Shown: positions 33,930 to 45,040 of the stretch, one piece after another
Layout: each line of letters starts with the position of its first letter
How positions within the stretch are numbered: position 1 is the stretch's first letter
Origin: Simmondsia chinensis
Taxonomy: Eukaryota > Streptophyta > Magnoliopsida > Caryophyllales > Simmondsiaceae
Assembly: GCA_018398585.1 (NCBI GenBank)
Contig: JAGTTD010000011.1
Location: forward strand, 8,741,001 to 8,805,000
Length of the DNA: 64,000 nucleotides
Direction: 5' to 3'
Position numbers and translations under genes: made by a program
The notes under the pieces: model-generated
The model's input: only the letters and a program-made list of their open reading frames with translations
The model's database searches: none
What the model was told of the DNA's origin: nothing

Positions 33930-34530
33930 CTGAGCTCCTCTCTCGCTCGCTCTCACTCCTCGTCCTCATGAATTAAGCATAAGATCTAAGCACCTGAAAT
34001 TGTGCTCCAAGTAACTTCCTCATGCTTGAAAACTACCATTCTTGCAGCTTTTCCGGAAGCTCCTCGAGCTCGAGCTCACTTTAACCTTCAGCCGTCTCGA
34101 GCCTCGAGTGGCTGATACGCTTGTCAAGGGTGATAATTCTTCCCAAGTACTGGGCTTGAGACATTGTTATCACAACACCTAAAGGCCTGACTCCCCTCGA
34201 GGAGGACCTCACGTGATGACCACGTGGCACTTTGCCCAAAAACGGTGTCGTCCCAGGCCTATTAAAATTTGGGTGGAAACAAATGCTCCTATTTTAGCTG
34301 TTTGTAAATTAAAATTTATGACGGGTAAAATTTGGCAGATGTGAGCCTTAAAAACTACAGGGGCTCCTTGAAATAATACCCACGTCACTTGATCTTCTTT
34401 CTCACGTGTCTATAAGTACGAAAGTTAGGCCTTAAAGTTTTCACTTTCTACTTTATTTTCTCTCTGCTATTATTAAGCGCACTTGCAATCTCTTGCCTTT
34501 GTCTTTGAATTGTTGAATCCTTGATTGAAT
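33930..34530 (+). promoter_or_regulatory. Promoter and 5' UTR of the PMD-like gene
   Basis: Three CACGTG cores (34210-34215, 34221-34226 within CCACGTGGCA, and 34403-34408) lie upstream of a TATA-like TATAAGTA (34411-34418). A TC-rich leader leads to ATG at 34531. CACGTG is the plant G-box/ABRE core, bound by bZIP and bHLH proteins. The first about 170 bases after array A are CTC-rich and otherwise featureless. Confidence 0.6.
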
Positions 34531-36383
34531 ATGCTCTCCAACCTTCTGCTTCCTTTCAATTTGATAATGGCACAACTCTCATATGCCATCGCTGCTCCCC
34601 CTCCTCAGGCGGATAGCCCTATTGAGCAAATGACCCGATTTCTTCAATCTGACCTTTCAATCGTCTCTGATGTTCTTCAGAGTGATCTTAGTATCATTGA
34701 GGAGGATCTTTCGTGGGCTTCAGAGAATGATCCCTCTTTAAACTTGCCATCTTGCACCCTAGGGCCAATCTTTGCTCCATCTCGCTACATTTCAAGTCTT
34801 AATGGATTGTTTCTAGATACTGACGAGTCCCATGTTCTTTGTGCAGTGTCTTCAAGCCATTCTTAGGGAGGGCGATGCATTTGCAAGGAAGGGCGCCCTT
34901 TAAAGGGTGGAATTTCTTGACCAAACAATACCCTTAATGAGTGGATGATCTTATGGTGACCAATGGTAAGAAATGGAAGTGCCTTTGCATCTACGAGGCC
35001 ATCAGGCTCTCAACCATCATTCTTAGGTATGATTTTCCAATTGTAACACCACTAACTTGCTACTAGAACACCTATTACAATGCATTTGTCCTCCCTAAGG
35101 GCTTTCTAGGAACTACTCTAGAGGACATAGCAGCCCTAACAAGTCTTTCATTTGGGGGAGAAGAGTTTACCCTTGATTCTTTTGTTTTTTTAGAAGTTGA
35201 AGTCTATGCCGCCTCCTTCTCTATCACAGACTTGCCTGGAGGCCATGAGTCTTTTGATGAAAGGTTTGTAACAGGAACTCAAAACTTTGGGCAAGGTTCT
35301 AGAGAGGAGGAGGTATGTTTCTACTTGTTTTGGTTGAATAAGTTTTTCTTTGCTAACTCTTCTAACTTAGTTCTCAAGTGCCTAAAGAACATGGCTATTA
35401 ACCTAGCTTTTAGTAGTGGCCCTCTATCCTTGAGACCATTGTTTTTGGCCGCAGGTATATGGATGCCTCAGAGGCTTCATAGCTAAAAACTATGGTATCC
35501 TCGTAGGTGGTCCCCTGTGGTTAGTTCAGTTATGGGCCTAAGCTTATTTCCCTAAGTTGTGTCCCAATGGCCCTTAATGTTTCCATAGGAGAGGGGGTTT
35601 CCTATTTTAGTGAGTAATTTTCTTGCTGTGAAGTTCAACTTCCTTTGAGATGGTCATTTGACCAATGCCTGGATGCTCTGATGTCCCTTAAGAGAGGCAA
35701 AAAACTCAATGGACTCCTTCTAGAAAAAGAAACCTTGGTCTTGAATGGTTCAGAAAACTATACCTTCATAACAATGTCTTACCAGACATTAACTTCCAAA
35801 TATGGCAAGCAATCTTATACCCCCAAGATTTGTTCTTTCACCACCAGACTCATCCCGGTGTTTAGACATATAGGCTTGGGTCATTTGTCAGGCAATTTGG
35901 TATGGTCCAAAATGTTCTTTTTTCAAGTCTAAGGACCAAGAACCTGTAGTGGGCCAAGAGGGCTTCTCTTCCACCTACTTAGCTTATAAAGCTTGATGCT
36001 ATGAATCAAGAGATTGGATCTCTTTATGAATATCCTGTGGCTTGTAGGTATACTCCATGTTCCACACCATGCTTTTCAGCTTGGTACCAAGCCTATTAGT
36101 CCTCCTTGGAGGCCAGAGGTGCCAAGCAACAACTTATGTCTCTACTTGAGCTTGCAGGTCCTAGCACGAGGAGAAGTAAGCCGGTCATCTCTCTCAAGGA
36201 GAAGTTAGCCAATCATCCCTAGGCCTACTTTGCAGAAGACGCAATCAGGTAGTTAACCAATTTGAAGTATGTTGATCTGATCATTGTTCTTTTACCTTTA
36301 TAGTAGCTTTCTAGGTGACTCCAAGGAGTGCCAGGACTAGGAGCTCCACTCAGATTTACTTGAGGAGTCCCTTCCAGGAACCT
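34531..36383 (+). pseudogene. Plant mobile domain (PMD, aminotransferase-like) gene, N-terminal part
   Basis: ATG at 34531 opens a 111-codon frame (MLSNLLLPFNLIMAQLSYAI). After frameshifts, 35081-35486 reads NAFVLPKGFLGTTLEDIAAL, TSLSFGGEEFTLDSF, then EEEVCFYLFWLNKFFFANSS and PLSLRPLFLAAGIW. Around 35480 another frame gives GGPLWLVQLWA and AYFPKLCP. This order (LP.G...TLEDIA.L, FLLFWL..F.F, GP..LA..Y, GPLWLLQLWA) is the PMD pattern known from plant MAIN-type proteins and many transposon-borne genes. Stops and frameshifts make it a pseudogene. It is interrupted at 36384 by element F and appears to resume at 47427. Whether the gene is host or transposon-borne cannot be told here. Confidence 0.65.
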
Positions 36384-36775
36384 TGTTATGAACCATATTT
36401 CATACTTACTGTTAGGCTTGTTGTTAGCTTCTGTTAAGTAGAATGCTGCATTTTATTGTAATTCTTGGCATAAGGTCTTAAAGGGTTTTGGTGCCAAAAT
36501 GTGGTTAGTTTAGTCGATTGTTGGTCAAGGGGAGTTTAGATTAAGTCAATTATCACGGCTGCTGATTGAGTAAGTCAGTTTGTTTGATCTTGGTCCAATG
36601 TATCTAGATTGAGTATAAGTAGCTATGTTTCAAGTGTAATCCTCATTCAATCAAATACAAAATATCTTATTTCTCTCTCTAATTCATCATCTCCTGCCCT
36701 TCTTTTCTCATCTAATCTCTCTTCTATCCTATACTTCGACAAGGTTAAGTTTCAAGTTTAATCTTGAACTTAACA
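36384..36775 (+). repeat. F 5' LTR
   Basis: 392 bp, TGTTATGAACC to ACTTAACA. TATA-like TATAAGT at 36614-36620, followed by a CT-rich tract (about 36670-36745). Confidence 0.93.
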
Positions 36776-36777
36776 AT

Positions 36778-36789
36778 TGGTATCAGAGC
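36778..36789 (+). promoter_or_regulatory. F primer-binding site
   Basis: TGGTATCAGAGC, exact initiator-Met type, 2 nt after the LTR. Confidence 0.93.
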
Positions 36790-36861
36790 AAGTGTGTTGC
36801 TTCTGATCGATTCCTTCTTGATTGATTGGAGATGGCGAGGCACATGAAGAAGATATCAATG

Positions 36862-38218
36862 GCTGGAGGTGTAACAACATGATCTGGTGCTGCACATGCT
36901 GCTGCAAATGTTGATTCTAATGTCACTTATGCTTCGGTTGTAAGCGCTAATGCTACAGCAGGAGTTGAGTACTTTACAGCTGCTCAATTGAAGACTCCAA
37001 TGGTTGAAATGTTCTCTCGAATGCAGCAATTACTGGTGGAGCAGGATCAAAAGTTTGCTGATCGATTGATTCAGGAAACTCAACGTATTGACGATAAGTT
37101 TGTTGGACTGCAGGATCAGCTCAATAGACAGAATGTGTCCTCCGGTGTTGGAATTCTGTTACTTGCTAGCCAACAGTTTCGACCTCCAGGTGTAGTGCAA
37201 CGTCAAGCAGCTAGTGTGGCTGTGGACAGCAGGATCATCCTCCTAATCCAGTACAAGCTCCAGCTGCAAGTATGACCTTGGGATAGAATGATCGTCCATA
37301 AGGTCAGTTGCAACATCAAAATTCTGGAAGTAATGATGTTTCATCCAGCAATAAGAGTAGGGGTTTCAGGAAGCCAAGGATTCAAATTGAGCCTTTCGAT
37401 GGGAATAGCCACAATCGTGGATAAGAAGGTGTGATCAATACTTTCATTTCTATCACATTGAAGAAGTTGATAAGGTTGAATTAGCGGCTGTTTATCTTCA
37501 TGGAGATCATGAGGTATGGCTTTACAGTCTTTTGACGAGTAAACCTTCATTGTCTTGGGATGAATTCGTGGAAGAACTTTGTGAATGTTATTGAGATGAG
37601 GACTCAAGTGACATAGTTGATAACTTCAACAAAGTAGCGCAAATCACATTTGTGGAACAGTACATAATGAGATTTGAGAACCTTAGAGTTAGTATGATTG
37701 TAGCTTATCCTTAGGCAACTAAATCATACTATGTATCTAGCTTCATTAGTGGTTTAAAGCCAAAGATTGAGAACCTTGTTAAGGCAATTGGTCCAAGAAC
37801 TTTATCAAAATCCTATGCTAAAGCTAAATTGTTTGAAGCTACGGTTCTTACATCCAATGAGGGGCAAAGAAATAGAGGCAGTAGTTTACATCAGCAACAA
37901 AAGGGATCGGTGAGGTCAAGGTGAGTTCATTCTGATGAGAAGAAGGTTCAAAAATTGTGTTTCAAATGTAATCAACCTTATTTATTTGGACACAAATGCA
38001 ATCATAAGTTCCTTATGTCAACAAGAGGAGTTGTTGCTGTTGATGAATTAGAAGATGAAGAAGTTGAGGCTGAAGTGGATAGTTTTGAAAAAGATTCACC
38101 TGATGAGCCTCATGATGATGAAGTTGAGATTTCTATGAAGGCATTGATTGGAAATGGAGCTCATAACACCATAAGAATCAAAGGGCAAGCAGGAAAGAAT
38201 TGTGATCTTGGTAAATAG
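36862..38218 (+). pseudogene. F gag with zinc knuckle
   Basis: An in-frame ATG is at 36832 and MAGGVTT follows at 36862, then a TGA where Arg is expected, then SGAAHAAANVDSNVTYASVV. Next is a coiled-coil-like region (MFSRMQQLLVEQDQKFADRL). Capsid-like pieces around 37460-37850 parallel G2 gag (SFISGLKPK type). The knuckle CFKCNQPYLFGHKC (37955-38000) is followed by a strongly acidic stretch (VDELEDEEVEAEVDSFEKD). Several frameshifts and stops. The N-terminal block resembles the N-terminus of the array A protein. Confidence 0.85.
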
Positions 38219-41200
38219 CTGTAGTACTCACTGCTTCATTGATCCAAAGGTGGTTAGGAAGGTTGGACATGAAATGATTAAGACTCATCCTTTAGTTGTA
38301 ACTGTGGCAGATGGGAATTCCATCCTTACTTAGACTAAATGTCAAGGGTTCAATTGGTCTATGTAGAATCACAGGTTTGCTTATGATTTCAGGATTTTGC
38401 CATTGGGAGGTTATGACATGGTTCTTGGTGTAGATTGGATGAGATCTTTCAATCTGGTTGTCTTTGATTTTGCCCAACTGGCTGTGTCCTTTGAGAGGCA
38501 AGAATCTGATCATCCCAACTTCAGCTGTTAAGTGGCAAGAATTTGACTGGAGGAAATAGGAAAAAGGCTTATCAGTGGGTTGGATAGTTATTTGCTATCT
38601 CACATATTAAGCTGGGAGAGCAATCTCTTCCTGAAGTGCAAGCTTTGATTGTGGAGTTCAATGATCTATTTGAGCAACCAAATTCATTGCCCTCAAAGAG
38701 GAACTTAGATCTTGCAATCCCTCTTAATCCAAATTTAGAACCAGTGAAGCTCAGGCCTTACAAATGTCCACATTCTCAGAAAACTGAGATAGAAAGGCAG
38801 GTTGAAGAATTGCTCAAGACTTACTTCATTCGACAAAGCCACAGTCTTTTTGCTTCTCCTGTTATCTTGGTTAAGAAGAAGGATGGTACGGGTAGGATGT
38901 GCATTGACTACAGGTAGCTTAACTTGCTTATAGTCAAGGACAAATTTCCTATACTTATTATTGATGAGCTTCATGGTGCGCATTTCTTCTCCAAGATGGA
39001 CTTGAGGCAGGGCTATCATCAGATCAGGGCAAAGAAGCAAGACATTTATAAGACTGCCTTCAAAACTTATCATGGGCATTATGAGTTCGTTGTTATGCCT
39101 TTTGGATTAACTAATGCTCCAGCTACTTTTCAAGCAGTGATGAATGTTGTCTTCAAACAATTCTTAAGGAGATTTGTGTTGGTGTTCTTTGATGACATCT
39201 TCATTTACAGCCCAACCTTGGAGGAACATCTGGGACATTTGAGAGAAGTTGGTGATGCGCAGTCACAAGCTTTATGCCAAATTGACTAAGTGCTCTTTTT
39301 CTCAATCACAAATAGAGTACTTAGGACATGTGATTTCTCATGGAGGTGTTTCTACAGCCCTCCTAAAGTGCAGGCAATGAGGGAGTGGCCAATTCCTGTT
39401 ACATTGAAACAATTGAAAGGATTCTTAGGATTTACTGATTATTACAGAAAGTTTGTAGCTAGTTATGGAGCAATTGCCAAGCCCTTAACTGATCTTTTGA
39501 TGAAGGATGCTTTCAAATGGTCAAACAAGGCTTAAGATGCTTTTGAAGCTTTGAAGGCAGCCATGGGTGCATCTCTTGTTCTAGCAAAGCTAGACTTTAA
39601 TGAAGAGTTTGTGTTAGAAATAGATGCTTATGGAAGTGGCATTGGGGTAGTGTTGTCTCATAAGGGAAGGCCAATAGCTTACCTTAGCCAAACTTTAAGT
39701 CCTAGGCACAAAGAGTTGTCCACATATGAGAAGGAGTATCTTGCAATCCCTCTAGTGGTTGATAAGTAGAGACATTATTTGGAAGGCCATTGTTTTATCA
39801 TCAGGATAGATAATCAAAGCTTGAAGTTCTTGCTTGAACAAAAAATTGTTACTAGGATTCAAAAGAAAGGCTTGATGAAGATGCTTGGACTTGATTATGC
39901 CATTGAGTATAAGAAGGGGAAAGAGAATCAAGCAACTGATGCATTGTCTTGAAGATTGGAAGATGCTGAGTAGGGTTATTGTGGAGCTGTATCAGTGATT
40001 CTACCAGCCTGGGTTAAGGAAGTATACAAGTCCTATGAGAATGACAGCTTTGCACAAGATTGTATTACTGCCAATACCATTAACAAATCCAACAACATTT
40101 CTCCTGATGCTGAAGTAACTATTGTCAAGGGAATTACCAGATTAATGGGGAAATTGTACATTAGATCTTCTACTGATTTGAGACAACAAATCATCAGTGC
40201 TTCCCATGATTTAGCTTGGGGAGGCCATTCTGGCATTGAAGGGACATATCCGAGGCTCAAGGCATATTTCAGTTAGACTGGAATGAAGAAAGATGTTAAG
40301 GAATTTGTGCAAACTTGTGAGACATGTCAGCAAACCAAGTCTGGAGATTATAGATATCAGGGTCTTCTCCAACCTCTACCCATTCCTGATGGTGCTTGGC
40401 AGCACATAAGCATGGACTTTATTGAGGCTTGCCCAAATCTGAGGGCAAGGAAGTTGTTTGGGTAGTAGTGGATCGATTTACAAAGTTCAGTGACTTTGTT
40501 GCATTCGCAAGACTAGTGACAGCAGAGAAACTTGCAAGGGTGTTCCTTGACAACATCTATGAGCTTCATGGATTACCCCAATCCATAGTTTCTAATCGGG
40601 ACAAGCTCTTCACCAGTCATTTCTGGAGAGAATTGTTCATCCTCATGGGCACAACTTTGGCTTTGAGTTCCTCATGCCATCTTCAGACTGATGGCCAAAC
40701 AGAGAGAGTAAATCAGTGCTTAGAACACTATCTTCGGAGCATGGCTTTCAGTCATCCAAAGGTTTGGGGAAGCTGGTTGTCTTTGGCAGAATACTGGTAC
40801 AATACACATGCTTATACTTCTATGGGCATCACGCCATTCAAGGCTTTATATGGATATGATCCTATTTCACCCTTGGTGTGGCAAAAGTGGGTGACATTAG
40901 TCCTTGAAGTGGCTGATTTGATGCAATAAAGAAAACAATTGGTGCAACTTCTGAAGGATAATCTTCATCAGGCTCAAGTAAGGATGAAGTATTATGCTAA
41001 TAAGAAGCGTGTGGATAAATCCTTTGAAGTAGGAGACGTGGTCCATTTGAAGCTTTAGCCCTACAGACAAGCTTTAGTGGCAGTTAGAAGGAATGTCAAG
41101 CTATGGGCTAGATACTTTGGGCCTTACAAGATCATTGAGAAGATTGGAAAAGTGGCCTATAGGCTGGAATTACCTCTTGACTCTTACATTCACCTAGTGT

Positions 41201-41420
41201 TTCATGTGTCTCTTTTGAAGAAATAGGTGAAGAAAAGCAAGGCAAGTCCAGTTCAGCCTCCAAAATTAGGTTCCAATGGTGCTTTGCTGTTGGCCCCAGC
41301 TGCCATCTTGGATTCTAGGTTGCAACACACTTTTGGAAGAATAGTCAAGGAGATTTGGTGAACTGGACTAATTTGGAGCTGGATGGTGCTTCATGGGAAG
41401 GGTTGTAATTCATGAGAAGT
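38195..41420 (+). pseudogene. F pol: protease, RT, RNase H, integrase, C-terminal tail
   Basis: Protease region 38199-38510: the active-site motif reads LVNSCSTHCFID where G2 has LVDSGSTHSFVD, so the catalytic Asp and the following Gly are lost. RT 38636-39280: PVILVKKKDGTGRMCIDYR, then [26 protein letters not shown] and the FFDD catalytic box. RNase H 39551-39960: LEIDAYGSGIGVVLS, TYEKEYLAI. Integrase 40200-40929: WGGHSGIEGTY, CETCQQTKSG, then core with SMDFIEA, SNRDKLFTSHFW and DGQTERVNQCLEHY. C-terminal [20 protein letters not shown] and FHVSLLKK (41120-41225). At least eight stops or frameshifts. Confidence 0.9.
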
Positions 41421-41472
41421 CAATTCCCTACCTTTTATTCTTAAGTCAAGAATGTTTTCAAGGGGAGGGGAT

Positions 41473-41807
41473 TATTATGAACCATATTTCATACTTGCTG
41501 TTAGGCTTGTTGTTAGCTTCTATTAAGTAGAATGCTGCGTTTTGTTGTAATTCTTGGCATAAGGTCCTCAAGGCTTTTGGCACCAAAGTTCAAATGTGGT
41601 TAGTCAAGTCGGTTGTTGGTTAAGGGGAGCTTAGATCGAGTCAATTGTGGTGGCTGTTGATTTGAGTAAGTTGGATAGATTGGTCTCGGTCCAATATATC
41701 TAGATTGAGTATAAATAGCTATGTTTCAAGTGTAATCCTCATTCAATCAAATATAAAATATCTTGTTTCTCTCTCTCATCTAATTTGGTCTCTAATTCCT
41801 CATCTCC
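41473..41807 (+). repeat. F 3' LTR, left part
   Basis: Matches 36384 onward (first dinucleotide TA). It is cut at 41807 in ...CATCTCC by array B. Just upstream is a 6-bp stem ATTCTT-AAGTC-AAGAAT (41437-41453) and the polypurine tract. Confidence 0.93.
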
Positions 41808-42504
41808 TGTCACGACCCTAACTGTGACGAAATTAAGGCCAGCAACCGAGCCAAGACATTGTCTAGCAGGTGTCAAGGAGCCGAGCCCAGCAGTGTCAAG
41901 TCCATGTCCCTCAGCCAGTGGCTTGGTACCCGGTTGCCTAGCTCCAAAGACGCGCCTAGTGGGACCCGCTTCTAGAAGATTCCCCAACCGAATTTCCCGC
42001 CTTTTACTTAGATAGCTATTTCCCTCCAATATTTGAATAACTCCCTTTTCCCGCCAATATTTGAATAGGTAGTTATTTTCTGCTCTTATTTGAATTCAAA
42101 TAACTTTCACGCCTTTATGTTTCCCGCCATTTTTGATGTATTTCGGTTATGGGAAGAGTTATGAGATATTCTAGGAAGTTCTAGATTGTTCTTTTAATTC
42201 TCTATAAATAAGAAGCATTAGCAATGTAATAAAGCATTCAATGAAATCAATTCAATCAATCAAAATGTAAAGAATAGATGAACTCCATCCTTCTTTCTCA
42301 TCTCAAGTATTCTTTCTATTTCTTTCTCTCACCTAAACTTCTAATTCTTTTTCTCATCCAAGTCTAAATTCAATTTCTATATCTCATCTCAAAATCGATC
42401 TCAATTTCTATATCTCATCTCAACTCTCCAAATTCTATGTTCCTCAATTCAATTCTTCAATTATTCACGTTCCTAATCCTATCTCAAATTCAAGGATCGT
42501 GACA
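41808..42504 (+). repeat. Array B LTR1
   Basis: 697 bp, TGTCACGACCC to GATCGTGACA. TATAAATA at 42203-42210, AATAAA at 42228-42233, then a long CT-rich tract (about 42275-42440). Confidence 0.93.
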
Positions 42505-42506
42505 AG

Positions 42507-42518
42507 TGGTATCAAAGC
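42507..42518 (+). promoter_or_regulatory. Array B primer-binding site (unit 1)
   Basis: TGGTATCAAAGC 2 nt after LTR1. In units 2 and 3 the equivalent reads TGCTATCAGAGC (44124 and 45742), with a G-to-C change in the critical 3' CCA-pairing part. Confidence 0.88.
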
Positions 42519-42681
42519 CATCTTCGATCGGAGGCTCGTTATCAACCAAACAAAAAAAAAATTTCCGCTGCACTCGTTTTTCATTCATTCTGAAATCAAG
42601 GATCACATTAAAAAAAAAAAAAAAAAATTGAGAACCGAATCAGTTAGGTTGCTGCGCAGACGACACCAGTAGTGGAATCAA

Positions 42682-43254
42682 ATGTCATTACACAGCGGAT
42701 TAGCTATGCCTTGTGAAAAAATCACAATGGAATTACAAAAAATCACAATGAAATTAAACGAGATGATAACAGCCATCAACTCCTTCGATAAGAGGTTGAC
42801 GAATTACAAGCACACCCAAGGAATTGATCCCGCAGACCATCGTAACATTAGTCATAAGATCGAGACTGTGGATAAACCGGTTGAATCAACCGTTGTTGAG
42901 GAAACCGGAGGCAACCTTGATGAGGACGTAGACATAATAATCATTGAGGAAACAATCGAGCCATTTTCGGATGCAGCACCGGAACCTGAAGAACATCTGG
43001 ACAGCCAAGAACTCAGCCTTGATCAACTGCTGCAGCCTCATGAATGGCCTGGTGATGTCAGAGAACACCCGGTGCAACCATTCCTTGAGGAATCACATGG
43101 AATAGGGCTGTGTGCAGCAAAGGAAACGAACCACGACTTTAACTGGAAAACGAGAGTGTGGGAGCGCTTCCCACGGACTGGAATTGGCACTGAAAACGCA
43201 GCTCATCTAGACCTACCTTGTCCTGACTTGACCTCAAGAAAAGGGATCGGGTAG
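42682..43254 (+). CDS. Array B unit 1 protein, 190 aa, intact
   Basis: Intact ORF starting MSLHSGLAMPCEKITMELQ. Residues 15-50 form a heptad-like helical stretch (ITMELQKITMKLNEMITAIN). Residues 60-115 are acidic with DEDVDIIIIEETIEPFSDAA. The C-terminal part contains HEWPGDVREHPVQPF, WERFPRTGIGTENAAHL and ends TSRKGIG. No known domain is recognised. The acidic DxDIIIIEE block and the RFPRTGIGT...GIG ending recur in the longer element C protein (51605 and 51999-52138), so this looks like a C-type protein lacking the RRM. An antisense 63-codon frame over it is a shadow. Possible roles (RNA binding, gag substitute) are inference. Confidence 0.7.
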   Translation: MSLHSGLAMPCEKITMELQKITMKLNEMITAINSFDKRLTNYKHTQGIDPADHRNISHKIETVDKPVESTVVEETGGNLDEDVDIIIIEETIEPFSDAAPEPEEHLDSQELSLDQLLQPHEWPGDVREHPVQPFLEESHGIGLCAAKETNHDFNWKTRVWERFPRTGIGTENAAHLDLPCPDLTSRKGIG

Positions 43255-43268
43255 AACTCTTTGTGTAC

Positions 43269-43327
43269 TTAAGTACTTAGTAGTTAATATGATGTGATAA
43301 AAAATAAAAAAAAATCTAAGTACTTAG
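43269..43327 (+). promoter_or_regulatory. Paired AAGTACTT palindromes in array B 3' region (unit 1)
   Basis: TTAAGTACTTAG (43269-43280) and the perfect 12-bp palindrome CTAAGTACTTAG (43316-43327) lie about 45 bp apart, between the ORF stop and the polypurine tract. The same pair is present in units 2 and 3 (second copy TAAGTACTTAG in unit 3) and in element C. Confidence 0.6.
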
Positions 43328-43385
43328 TAAAAGATGCTAGTAGAACATGTACTAGGAAACTATATTGTAATAGAAATTTAATAGT

Positions 43386-43403
43386 GTCCTTGAGGACCAG
43401 GAC
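43386..43403 (+). promoter_or_regulatory. Pre-PPT stem-loop, array B unit 1
   Basis: GTCCTTG-AGGA-CCAGGAC, a 7-bp stem with one mismatch. Unit 3 (46622-46639) has the perfect form GTCCTTG-AGGA-CAAGGAC. Confidence 0.6.
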
Positions 43404-43432
43404 AAACCGAAGGGGAAGGGATTGTCACGACC

Positions 43433-44121
43433 CTAACTGTGACGAGATCAAGAAAGGCCAGCAACCGAGCTAAGACATTGTCTAGCAGGTGTCGAGGAGC
43501 CGAGCCCAGTAGTGTCAAGTCCATGTCCCTCAGCCGGTGGCTTGGTACCCGGTTGCCTAGCTCCAAAGACGTGCCTAGTGGGACCCGCTTCTAGAAGATT
43601 CCCCAACCGAATTTCCAGCCTTTTACTTAGTTAGCTATTTCCCTCCAATATTTAAATAACTCCCTTTTCCCGCCAATATTTGAAGAGGTAGTTATTTCCC
43701 GCTCTTATTTGAATTCAAATAACTTTCCCGCCTTTATGTTTCCCGCCATTTTTGATGTATTTCGGTTATGGGAAGAGTTATGAGATATTCTAGGAAGTTC
43801 TAGATTGTTCTTTTAATTCTCTATAAATAGGAAGCATTAGCAATGTAATAAAGCATTCAATGAAATCAATTCAATCAATCAAAATGTAAAGAATGGATGA
43901 ACTCCATCTTTCTTTCTCATCTCAAGTATTCTTTCTATTTCTCTCTCTCACCTAAACTTCTAATTCTTTTTCTCATCCAAGTCTAAATTCTAACTCTTAC
44001 TCATCTAAAAATCTATCTCAATTTCTATATCTCATCTCAACTCTCCAAATTCTATGTTCCTCAATTCAATTCTTCAATTATTCACGTTCCTAGTCCTATC
44101 GCAAATTCAAGGATCGTGACA
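43433..44121 (+). repeat. Array B LTR2
   Basis: 689 bp, TGTCACGACCC to GATCGTGACA, preceded by polypurine tract GAAGGGGAAGGGAT. Confidence 0.93.
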
Positions 44122-44299
44122 AGTGCTATCAGAGCCATCTTCGATCGGAGGCTCGTTATCAACCAAAAAAAAAAAAAAAATTTTCCGCTGCACTCGTTTT
44201 TCATTCATCCTGAAATCAAGGATCTCATTAAAAAAAAAAAAATTATTCAAAACCGAATCAGTTAGGTTGCTGCGCAGACGACACCAGCAGTGGAATCAA

Positions 44300-44872
44300 A
44301 TGTCATTACTCAGCGGATTAGCTATGCCTTGTGAAAAAATCACAACGGAATTACAAAAAATCACAATGAAATTAAACGAGATGAAAACAGCCATCAACTC
44401 CTTCGATAAGAGGTTGACGAATTACACGCACACCCAAGGAATTGATCCCGCAGACCATCGTAACATTAGTCATAAGATCGAGACTTTGGATAAACCGGTT
44501 GAATCAACCGTTGTTGAGGAAACCGGAGGTAACCTTGATGAGGACGTAGACATAATAATCATTGAGGAAACAACCGAGCCATTTTCGGACGCAGCACCGG
44601 AACCTGAAGAACATCTGGACAGCCAAGAACTCAGCCTTGATCAACTGCTGCAGCCTCATGAATGGCCTGGTGATGTCAGAGAACACCCGGTGCAACCATT
44701 CCTTGAGGAATCACATGGAACAGGGCTGTGTGCAGCAAAGGAAACGAACCACGACTTTAACTGGAAAACGAGAGTGTGGGAGCGCTTCCCACGGACTGGA
44801 ATTGGCACTGAAAACGCAGCTCATCTAGACCTACCTTGTCCTGACTTGACCTCAAGAAAAGGGATCGGGTAG
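44300..44872 (+). CDS. Array B unit 2 protein, 190 aa, intact
   Basis: Same length as unit 1 and nearly the same sequence (MSLLSGLAMPCEKITTELQ, DEDVDIIIIEETTEPFSDAA, RFPRTGIGTENAAHL, end RKGIG). I choose the ATG at 44300 because it aligns with unit 1; the open frame extends upstream to 44123 only because the leader lacks stops. Two intact copies of 190 codons among otherwise decayed neighbours suggest recent amplification or constraint. Confidence 0.7.
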   Translation: MSLLSGLAMPCEKITTELQKITMKLNEMKTAINSFDKRLTNYTHTQGIDPADHRNISHKIETLDKPVESTVVEETGGNLDEDVDIIIIEETTEPFSDAAPEPEEHLDSQELSLDQLLQPHEWPGDVREHPVQPFLEESHGTGLCAAKETNHDFNWKTRVWERFPRTGIGTENAAHLDLPCPDLTSRKGIG

Positions 44873-45040
44873 AACTCTTTGTGTACTTAAGTACTTAGTA
44901 GTTAATATGATGTGATAAAAAATAAAAAAAAATCTAAGTACTTAGTAAAAGATGCTAGTAGAACATGTACTAGGAAACTATATTGTAATAGAAATTTAAT
45001 AGTGTCCTTGAGGACCAGGACAAACCGAAGGGGAAGGGAT

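Noticed and set aside
34525..34530. Upstream TTG start for the PMD-like frame
   Set aside because: An ATG two codons downstream (34531) follows the TATA box at a normal distance, so the non-ATG start was not used.
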